Assembly: GCA_964622685.1 (NCBI GenBank)
Contig: CAZUUU010000044.1
Coordinates: forward strand, 1 to 20,605
Length of the DNA: 20,605 bases
Origin: Methylibium sp964622685
Lineage (GTDB): Bacteria; Pseudomonadota; Gammaproteobacteria; Burkholderiales; Burkholderiaceae_C
Reading direction: 5' to 3'
Made by a program: the position numbers and the translations under genes. Positions within the stretch are counted from its first letter, which is position 1, and each line of letters opens with the position of its first letter. Of this stretch, positions 7,235 through 12,067 are shown piece after piece. The notes under the pieces were generated by a model. It was not told the origin of the DNA, did not search any database, and worked only from the letters and a program-made list of their open reading frames with translations.

Positions 7235-7608
7235 CAGCCGGCCGAACGCGTCGGCTCACGACGCGAGGCGACCGCGCCGAGCGGCGCGAAAGGAAGTGCA
7301 GCGAAGCGCCCCGGAACGAAGGAGGGATGGAGGGAGGAGGAGGAAAACCGCTCCGGGATTGCAGCCCGCAGAACGGGAAGGCTTCGCTGCAGAAACTGTC
7401 TCCGGTCGTCGCGGAGGTGGTGCCGGGCGGGGCCCGCACGGAGTTCCTTGACGCCGACATCAGCTCTGACCGGACGATGCAGCACTTGTTCCCTGCCCGA
7501 ATGCAACGGCTTGCAATCCGGCGCGGGGGCGTGCGGGTTTTCCGATGCGCGAGGAGCGTGTTGCATGATTCGAGTTGAACTGATCAGTCTCAAATATACC
7601 AACAAGTT
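7235..7608. other. 374-bp leader/promoter region of the flavoprotein operon
   Basis: No convincing gene. The part next to the peroxidase gene is AT-richer than its surroundings and holds a sigma70-like promoter reading leftward and a 10-bp palindrome. If that promoter is used, the operon mRNA has a leader of about 350 nt. The leader contains a purine-rich tract on the plus strand at 7318-7347, which is a CCUCC-repeating pyrimidine tract in the mRNA. A plus-strand ORF of 83 codons (7327-7578) starts after an AAGGAGG-like sequence, but its composition gives no sign of a real protein. Confidence 0.6.
7579..7588. promoter_or_regulatory. Palindrome ACTGATCAGT at the predicted transcription start
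   Basis: A perfect 10-bp palindrome covering the predicted +1 of the operon promoter, flanked by TTGA on the left and, one base out of register, TCAA on the right. The location suits a repressor site. The core ACTGATC also occurs in the peroxidase/MerR intergenic region (8273-8279), in the same GTCTACTGATCG context. This is suggestive but short. Confidence 0.35.
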
Positions 7609-7622
7609 CTATTTTGAATCAA
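7593..7622 (-). promoter_or_regulatory. Probable sigma70-type promoter of the flavoprotein-CFA operon
   Basis: Read on the minus strand: TTGATT (-35, 7622-7617), an 18-nt spacer, then TATATT (-10, 7598-7593; 5 of 6 to consensus). The -35 box lies in the last codons and stop of the glutathione peroxidase gene. The predicted start of transcription is near 7586. It stands in one of the few AT-rich stretches of the window. Prediction by eye; not tested. Confidence 0.45.
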
Positions 7623-8184
7623 GCAGTTTTTCCAGCTCGCCGACGAGACGCGGATCCTGCGGGTCGACGTTGCTGGGGAAGCTGAGCACGGTCTGCCCGT
7701 CGCGGCTCACGATGTACTTGTGGAAGTTCCAGCCGGGCGTCTTGCCGGTGCGCTTGGCCAGTTCGGCGTACAGCGGGCTGCTCGCGCTGCCCTTGACCGT
7801 GCTCTTGGCGAACATCGGGAACTTGACCCCGAAGGTGTTCTCGCAGAACGCCGCGATGTCCTGGTTGCTCCCGGGCTCCTGCGAGCCGAAGTCGTTCGAC
7901 GGGAAGCCCAGCACGACCAGGCCGCGCGGCTGGTAGCGCGCGTGCAGCGCTTCCAGGCCCTTGTACTGGGACGTGAAGCCGCAGTAGCTGGCGGTGTTGA
8001 CGATCACGACGACCTTGCCGGCGTACTGGCACAGGTTCTGGGGCTTCTCGTCCTGCAGGCGCGGCACGGTGCGGTCGAGCAAGGCTGGACAACTTGCCGC
8101 CTGCGCGGCCGGCGCGGCCAGCGCAAAAGCCGCCACGCACAGCAGCCGCAGCCATCCAGGGGCAGGCAGAGGGTTCGAATTCAT
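7609..8184 (-). CDS. Exported glutathione peroxidase family protein
   Basis: 191 residues from the chosen ATG. Residues 1-29 form a signal peptide ending AQA|A, so the enzyme acts in the periplasm. The catalytic Cys is in NTASYCGFT (C68), the catalytic Gln in SQEPGS (Q102) and the Trp-Asn pair in GWNFHKY (W152, N153), completing the C-Q-W-N tetrad. A second Cys in AAFCENTFGVKFP (C114) matches the resolving Cys of thioredoxin-dependent bacterial GPx proteins; the common FPCNQFG motif is FPSNDFG here. It is thus probably a thiol peroxidase for hydrogen or lipid hydroperoxides, using thioredoxin-like donors rather than glutathione. The start at 8184 is preferred over ATGs at 8199 and 8262 because it places the signal peptide at the very N-terminus and has GGAG nine nt upstream. 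It is divergent from the MerR-B12 regulator. Confidence 0.9.
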   Translation of the reverse strand: MNSNPLPAPGWLRLLCVAAFALAAPAAQAASCPALLDRTVPRLQDEKPQNLCQYAGKVVVIVNTASYCGFTSQYKGLEALHARYQPRGLVVLGFPSNDFGSQEPGSNQDIAAFCENTFGVKFPMFAKSTVKGSASSPLYAELAKRTGKTPGWNFHKYIVSRDGQTVLSFPSNVDPQDPRLVGELEKLLDSK

Positions 8185-8193
8185 GACGGCGGA

Positions 8194-8197
8194 CTCC
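8194..8197 (-). promoter_or_regulatory. Ribosome binding site that decides the peroxidase start
   Basis: GGAG on the minus strand, 9 nt before the ATG at 8184. It supports the shorter start over the upstream in-frame ATGs. Confidence 0.6.
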
Positions 8198-8203
8198 ATA
8201 TAG

Positions 8204-8231
8204 TTGTCTTGGTCAAAAGATGGAATAACAT
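8204..8231 (+). promoter_or_regulatory. Possible promoter for the MerR-B12 regulator gene
   Basis: TTGTCT (8204-8209), 16-nt spacer, TAACAT (8226-8231); each box matches at 4 of 6 positions. It would give a leader of about 90 nt that includes the second TTGTCT (8267-8272) and the ACTGATC element. Weak boxes would fit a regulated promoter, but chance similarity in an AT-rich stretch is possible. Confidence 0.25.
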
Positions 8232-8233
8232 CG

Positions 8234-8262
8234 ATGCTAGTCTCCAAATGGTTGGTGTTCAA
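8234..8262 (-). promoter_or_regulatory. Possible sigma70-type promoter for the glutathione peroxidase gene
   Basis: Minus strand: TTGAAC (8262-8257), 17-nt spacer, TAGCAT (8239-8234). Each box matches consensus at 4 of 6 positions, and the spacing is ideal. It overlaps a candidate plus-strand promoter for the regulator gene. Prediction by eye. Confidence 0.35.
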
Positions 8263-8328
8263 CTGTTTGTCTACTGATCGAGGTTAGGCGCCGATGCTTT
8301 GTTCGTATCGTTTCGAGCGGGGTCCGTC

Positions 8329-9267
8329 GTGAGCGAATCGAGCCAGATGCGGCCGATCACCTTGTCGATCGCCGCGGTCGAACGCGACACCGGCCTCACC
8401 AAGGACACGCTGCGGGTCTGGGAGCGCCGCTACGGCTTCCCGGTGCCGCAGCGCGACGGCCTGGCCGAGCGCGCCTACCCGCTGGAGCAGGTCGAGAAGC
8501 TGCGCATCATCAAGCGCCTGATGGACGCCGGCCACCGGCCCGGCCGCATCGTCTCGCAGTCGATCGCCGAGCTGGAACGCCTGCGCGACAGCAGCCTCGG
8601 CGGGGTCGAAGCCGCCGTCGGCAGCCACCGGGCCATGCCCGACCTGCGTCCCTACATCGATCTGATCCGTGCTCATGATGTGGAGGCCCTGCGTCGCCAG
8701 CTGCAGCAGGCCCAGTTGCAGCTGGGCCTCGCGCGGTTCGTCATCGATCTCGTCTCACCATTGAATACGCTGGTCGGCGACACGTGGATGCGCGGCCATC
8801 TCGAGATCTTCGAGGAGCACCTGTACACCGAATCGATCCAGGCATTGCTGCGCAACGCCATCGCCAGCATCCCCTTGCCGGCCGCGGCGAATCGCCCGCG
8901 CGTGCTGCTGACCACCTTCCCGAGCGAGCCGCACGGCATCGGCCTGCTGATGGCCGAGTCGCTGCTGCTGCTCGAGGGCTGCCGCAGCATCAGCCTCGGC
9001 GTGCAGACGCCGGCCTGGGACATCGTGCTCGCCGCCACGGCCCAGCGCGCCGACATCGTGGCGCTGAGCTTCACCTCGGTGCTGTCGCCGGGCGCCGTGA
9101 CCGAGGGCCTGATGGAACTGCGCGAGAAGCTGCCGCGGTCGGTGGAGATCTGGGCCGGCGGCAGCGCGCCGGTGCTGCACCGCCGGCCGGTGCCCGGGGT
9201 GACCGCCCTGGCGTCGCTGGAGCAGATCGGCGACGAGGTGCAGCGCTGGCGGGCCGAGCGCAGCTGA
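8329..9267 (+). CDS. MerR-family regulator with B12-binding domain (CarH/LitR type)
   Basis: 312 residues from GTG 8329, which has GAGCGGGG 6 nt upstream; an ATG at 8347 is an alternative. Residues 8-75 form a MerR winged-helix domain (LSIAAVERDTGLTKDTLRVWERRYGFPVPQR). Residues about 105-185 fit the four-helix cap of methylcobalamin-binding domains and contain the Wx9EH motif of CarH photoreceptors (W153, E163, H164). Residues about 189-310 are the B12-binding Rossmann domain, with a DxHxxG variant EPHGIG (200-205) whose H202 would be the lower cobalt ligand. CarH/LitR proteins are adenosylcobalamin-dependent light sensors that repress promoters in the dark. The CarH residue H132, which ligates cobalt after photolysis, is replaced by Met154. 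Light sensing is therefore plausible but not certain. It lies between the peroxidase and diiron-protein genes and may control both. Confidence 0.88.
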   Translation: MSESSQMRPITLSIAAVERDTGLTKDTLRVWERRYGFPVPQRDGLAERAYPLEQVEKLRIIKRLMDAGHRPGRIVSQSIAELERLRDSSLGGVEAAVGSHRAMPDLRPYIDLIRAHDVEALRRQLQQAQLQLGLARFVIDLVSPLNTLVGDTWMRGHLEIFEEHLYTESIQALLRNAIASIPLPAAANRPRVLLTTFPSEPHGIGLLMAESLLLLEGCRSISLGVQTPAWDIVLAATAQRADIVALSFTSVLSPGAVTEGLMELREKLPRSVEIWAGGSAPVLHRRPVPGVTALASLEQIGDEVQRWRAERS

Positions 9268-9307
9268 GGCGCGGCAACGCGCATTGGCCACACCGGCCGG
9301 CGAATTC

Positions 9308-9339
9308 GTGACAGTGCTGTCACGACCGCCACCTACAAT
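9308..9339 (+). promoter_or_regulatory. Promoter of the diiron-protein gene with long spacer
   Basis: GTGACA (9308-9313; 5 of 6 to consensus) and TACAAT (9334-9339; 5 of 6) are separated by 20 nt. An overlong 19-20 nt spacer is characteristic of promoters activated by MerR-family proteins. A Shine-Dalgarno GAGGGG (9354-9359) stands 5 nt before the ATG. Strong boxes for this window, but transcription is not demonstrated. Confidence 0.5.
9309..9322. promoter_or_regulatory. Inverted repeat TGACAG-TG-CTGTCA, possible operator
   Basis: Perfect 6-bp arms with a 2-nt centre, 43 nt upstream of the diiron-protein ATG. The left arm overlaps the likely -35 element and the right arm lies in the spacer, a position from which a bound protein would control initiation. 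The identity of the regulator is unknown; the adjacent MerR-B12 protein is a candidate. Confidence 0.5.
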
Positions 9340-9364
9340 CGTTTCAGCTCAACGAGGGGCCGTC

Positions 9365-10240
9365 ATGCTTTACCCCGAACTATTCAAGCAACTCGAATCC
9401 GTGCGATGGAACATGGACAAGGACATTCCTTGGGCCACGTTCGACGGCGCCCGCCTGTCCGACGAACAGGCGACGACGATCAAGATGAACGCCATCACCG
9501 AGTGGGCGGCGCTGCCGGCCACCGAGATGTTCCTGCGCGACAACAAGGACGACAGCGACTTCTCGGCCTTCATGAGCGTCTGGTTCTTCGAGGAGCAGAA
9601 GCACTCGCTCGTGCTGATGGAGTACCTGCGCCGCTTCCGGCCCGAGTTCGTGCCGACCGAAGCCGAGCTGCACGAAGTGCGCTTCGAGTTCGACCCGGCC
9701 CCGGCGCTCGAGACCCTGATGCTGCACTTCTGCGGCGAGATCCGCCTCAACCACTGGTACCGGCGCGCCGCCGAATGGCACACCGAGCCGGTCATCAAGG
9801 CGATCTACGAGACGCTGGCCCGCGACGAGGCGCGCCACGGCGGCGCCTACCTGCGCTACATGAAGCGCGCGATGCAGAAGTTCGGCGACGAGGCCAAGGC
9901 CGCCTTCACCAAGGTCGGCGTGCTGATGGCCAGCGCGCGGCGCACCGCCCAGGCGCTGCACCCGACCAACCTGCACGTCAACACCAAGCTCTTCCCGCGC
10001 GACACCATCCAGTCGCGCCTGCCCAACCCCGAATGGCTGGAGGCCTGGCTGGACAAGCAGATCCAGTTCGACGCCGTCTGGGAGAACAAGGTCGTCGAGC
10101 GCATCCTGCACAACCTCAGCCTGCTGATGGAGCGCAGCTTCGCCAGCGTGCAGGAGCTCAACCGCTACCGCAAGGAACTGGCGCAGCAGCTCGCCGCGAC
10201 CGCTCAGGGCGGACAGCAGCCCGGCACCCAGCCGGCCTGA
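9365..10240 (+). CDS. Ferritin-like diiron protein related to acyl-ACP desaturases
   Basis: 291 residues. The helical N-terminal two thirds carries a full diiron ligand set of the E / ExxH / E / ExxH kind: E46 (AITEW), E77 and H80 (EEQKH), E125 (CGEIRLNHWY), and E155 and H158 (DEARH). The EEQKH and DEARH motifs resemble the EENRH and DEKRH motifs of soluble stearoyl-ACP desaturases, and the length is also near that of the desaturase family and beyond that of storage ferritins. It is thus more likely a diiron oxidase, desaturase or N-oxygenase-like enzyme than an iron store. The C-terminal third (HPTNLHVNTKLFPRDTIQSRLPNPEWLEAWLDKQIQF) has no recognised motif. The gene is monocistronic, with its own promoter and palindrome, 97 nt after the regulator gene. 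A role in lipid desaturation is inference from fold and neighbourhood. Confidence 0.8.
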   Translation: MLYPELFKQLESVRWNMDKDIPWATFDGARLSDEQATTIKMNAITEWAALPATEMFLRDNKDDSDFSAFMSVWFFEEQKHSLVLMEYLRRFRPEFVPTEAELHEVRFEFDPAPALETLMLHFCGEIRLNHWYRRAAEWHTEPVIKAIYETLARDEARHGGAYLRYMKRAMQKFGDEAKAAFTKVGVLMASARRTAQALHPTNLHVNTKLFPRDTIQSRLPNPEWLEAWLDKQIQFDAVWENKVVERILHNLSLLMERSFASVQELNRYRKELAQQLAATAQGGQQPGTQPA

Positions 10241-10249
10241 GCCCGCCGA

Positions 10250-10897
10250 TCAGACCGACTTCAGCGGCACCTGGTTGGCCTTGCGGTCGGCCGCGACGCG
10301 CTGGGCGCTCGGGCGCTGCTCGATCAGGCGCACGTAGGCCTTCCAGTCGATGCCGGCTTCTGCGACGAGGTCCTTGCCGTAGATCGCGCGCGTGGCCAGC
10401 GCGGCCAGCGGCAGGTGCACATAGGCCGCGCAGTCGGCCAGCGTGAACTGCCCGCCGGCCACGTAGGGCGAGAAGCGCGCCAGCTGCTTCGTGGCGGCGA
10501 TCGCCTTCTCGATCTGCGGCCGCACGCGCTCCAGGTACTTCTCCGGCAGCGGCGAGTTGAAGAAGGCCTGCGGGTAGAGCTGACGCACCGACAGCTCCAG
10601 ATGCAGTTCCAGGAAGGTGTTGAGTTCGCGCACCTTCGCCGCCTGCCACGGATCGGCCGGCAGCAGCGGCGGCGTCGGGTGCGTGAGCTCGAGCCAGTCG
10701 ATGATGACCGCGCTCTCGGCGAGGGGCCCGTCGGGCGTCTCCAGGTAGGGGATCTTGCCGAGCGGAGAGCAGGCCAGCACGTCGGCCCCGCCGCCGGTCT
10801 TCACGAGCTTCTCCTCGAAGGGAATGCCCTTCTCCAGCAGGACCAGCTTGACCTTGTTGTAGTAGTTGGACAGCGCAAAGCCGCACAGCGTGATCAT
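10250..10897 (-). CDS. Glutathione S-transferase family protein
   Basis: 215 residues, the normal length for cytosolic GSTs. The N-terminal thioredoxin-fold domain contains SNYYNKVKLVLLEKGIPFEE (active-site region with S10, Y12 and Y13), the cis-Pro segment GKIPYLETPDG and the glutathione gamma-glutamyl-binding ES pair in LAESAVIIDWLE. The all-helical C-terminal domain has the family N-capping-like motif FTLADCAAYVHLPLA. It probably conjugates or reduces electrophiles with glutathione; the exact class and substrate are unclear. AAGGAG lies 8 nt before the ATG. It converges on the diiron-protein gene (9 nt between stops) and is divergent from the adenylyltransferase gene across 71 bp. Its closeness to the oxidative-stress genes may be incidental. 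Confidence 0.92.
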   Translation of the reverse strand: MITLCGFALSNYYNKVKLVLLEKGIPFEEKLVKTGGGADVLACSPLGKIPYLETPDGPLAESAVIIDWLELTHPTPPLLPADPWQAAKVRELNTFLELHLELSVRQLYPQAFFNSPLPEKYLERVRPQIEKAIAATKQLARFSPYVAGGQFTLADCAAYVHLPLAALATRAIYGKDLVAEAGIDWKAYVRLIEQRPSAQRVAADRKANQVPLKSV

Positions 10898-10968
10898 CGA
10901 GAGCGCTCCTTCGTCGAGTGCCGGAGTCTAGGAGGCCGCGGCGCCCGCTGGCTGCCGCAGACGCGACA

Positions 10969-11457
10969 ATGCGTGACATGGAGTGGCCGGCCTTCTACGA
11001 CAAGCTCTGCCCGCGCGAGGCGCTGGCGGCGCGGCTGGCGGCGCTGCCGCGGCCGCTGGTCTTCACCAACGGGGTGTTCGACCTGCTGCATCGCGGTCAC
11101 GTCAGCTACCTCGCGCAGGCGCGCGCCCTCGGGGCGAGCCTGGTGATCGGCCTGAACAGCGACGCCTCGGCGCGCGGCCTCGGCAAGGGCCCGGACCGGC
11201 CGCTCAATGCCGAGACCGACCGCGCCGTCGTGCTGGCGGCGCTCGAGAGCGTCAGCCTGGTCACCCTCTTCGACGAGGCGACGCCGATCGAGCTGCTGCG
11301 CCTCGTGCGCCCCGACGTCTACGTGAAGGGCGGCGACTACGACATGGAGACGCTGGCCGAGACCGCGCTGGTGCGCGGCTGGGGCGGCCGCTCGCTGGCG
11401 CTGCCCTTCGTCGACGGCTACTCGACCACCGCGCTGGTGCGGCGCATACGCCGCTAG
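10969..11457 (+). CDS. rfaE2: D-glycero-beta-D-manno-heptose 1-phosphate adenylyltransferase (stand-alone HldE C-domain / RfaE2)
   Basis: 162 residues. It activates heptose 1-phosphate with ATP to ADP-heptose for the lipopolysaccharide inner core, in the cytoplasm. The nucleotidyltransferase signature TNGVFDLLHRGHVSYL includes the HxGH ATP-binding motif (HRGH), followed by GLNSDASARGLGKGPDRPLN, RPDVYVKGGDYD and the C-terminal STTALVRRIRR that closes the active site. There is no kinase domain; in Burkholderiales the kinase (RfaE1/HldA) is usually encoded elsewhere. Start choice is uncertain: ATG 10969 and ATG 10978 are both in frame and neither has a Shine-Dalgarno. GACAAT at 10965-10970 looks like a -10 box, which would make the 10978 ATG the first codon of a leaderless mRNA. 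Confidence 0.92.
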   Translation: MRDMEWPAFYDKLCPREALAARLAALPRPLVFTNGVFDLLHRGHVSYLAQARALGASLVIGLNSDASARGLGKGPDRPLNAETDRAVVLAALESVSLVTLFDEATPIELLRLVRPDVYVKGGDYDMETLAETALVRGWGGRSLALPFVDGYSTTALVRRIRR

Positions 11458-11470
11458 ATCGCTAGCGGCG
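11449..11470. terminator. Bidirectional stem-loop containing both stop codons of rfaE2 and the rhombosortase-like gene
   Basis: CGCCGCTAG (11449-11457) and CTAGCGGCG (11462-11470) form a perfect 9-bp stem with an ATCG loop. The TAG of the plus-strand gene closes the left arm, and the TAG of the minus-strand gene is in the right arm. A U-tract is missing on both sides, so it would be an incomplete intrinsic terminator or a 3'-end-stabilising hairpin. Confidence 0.5.
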
Positions 11471-12067
11471 GCGCCGGCCCGGCAGCAGGCAGACCAGCGC
11501 CAGCGCGGCCCCGGCCAGGGCACCGGTCGCATGCGCCAGCGGCGCGACCGCAATGTCCCAGCCTTCGGGCTGCTGCAAGGGGCCGCGCCACGCGGCTTCG
11601 GTCAGCAGCTTGACGACCAGCACGACGGCGATCGCCCCACCGAGCAGCCGCTCGCCGCGCGCGGACCGCCGCAGCATCGTCGTGGCCGCCACCGCGACGC
11701 CGGCGTGCAGCACGCCCGACAGGCCGCCGTAGCGCGTCAGCTCGGGCATCGCCAGCAGCCCGAGGTGGGTCAGCGGCCAGGCCAGGGCCCAGGCGACGGA
11801 TGCTCTCGGGGGCAGGCGTGCCGCGACACCGAGGGCGACGACCAGCGCGGCTCCGGCCAGGTTGGCCAGCAGGTGCAGTCGGCTCAGATGGACCCAGGCC
11901 GCGCTCCACCAGCGCCAGGGTTCGGCGACCCACGGCGCCGGCTCCCAGGCCAGCACGCGGGACGCGGTGGGCTGGTCGAACACCAGCACGCTCGGCAGCG
12001 CCAGCAGCGCACCGACCACGCACCAGGCCAGGCTGCCGAGCCGCTGCGGCTCAGCCGAAGACGGCAC
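11462..12067 (-). CDS. Rhombosortase-like rhomboid-family intramembrane serine protease
   Basis: 201 residues with about six hydrophobic segments. The rhomboid core is present: WRWWSAAWVHLSRLHLLANLAGAALV (51-76), with the HLLAN helix; the catalytic Ser in RYGGLSGVLHAGVA (S117); and the catalytic His in PLAHATGALAG (H179). The YGGLSGVLH wording is closer to rhombosortase (RrtA, the protease for GlyGly-CTERM proteins) than to GlpG. No GlyGly-CTERM substrate gene is in the window. The start is a GTG, and the gene overlaps the last 17 nt of glnE in another frame, so translation is probably coupled to glnE. A generic rhomboid is the alternative. Confidence 0.8.
   Translation of the reverse strand: MPSSAEPQRLGSLAWCVVGALLALPSVLVFDQPTASRVLAWEPAPWVAEPWRWWSAAWVHLSRLHLLANLAGAALVVALGVAARLPPRASVAWALAWPLTHLGLLAMPELTRYGGLSGVLHAGVAVAATTMLRRSARGERLLGGAIAVVLVVKLLTEAAWRGPLQQPEGWDIAVAPLAHATGALAGAALALVCLLPGRRRR

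Noticed and set aside
7327..7578. 83-codon plus-strand ORF after an AAGGAGG-like sequence in the operon leader
   Set aside because: The purine tract mimics a ribosome site, but the protein has no recognisable pattern and lies antisense to the presumed leader; not reported as a gene.
7609..8262. Longer peroxidase start at 8262 or 8199
   Set aside because: It would put 5-26 extra residues before the signal peptide and through the promoter region; the ATG at 8184 has its own GGAG.
8299..8328. Upstream TTG start for the MerR-B12 gene
   Set aside because: No ribosome site; the GTG at 8329 has GAGCGGGG at good spacing and fits the usual short N-terminus before the helix-turn-helix.
9284..9364. 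Upstream TTG start for the diiron-protein gene
   Set aside because: The region holds the palindrome and promoter boxes, and the ATG at 9365 has a strong Shine-Dalgarno.
10237..10253. CTGA/TCAG stem between the diiron-protein and GST stops
   Set aside because: Four pairs only, three of which follow from both genes using TGA; no terminator claimed.
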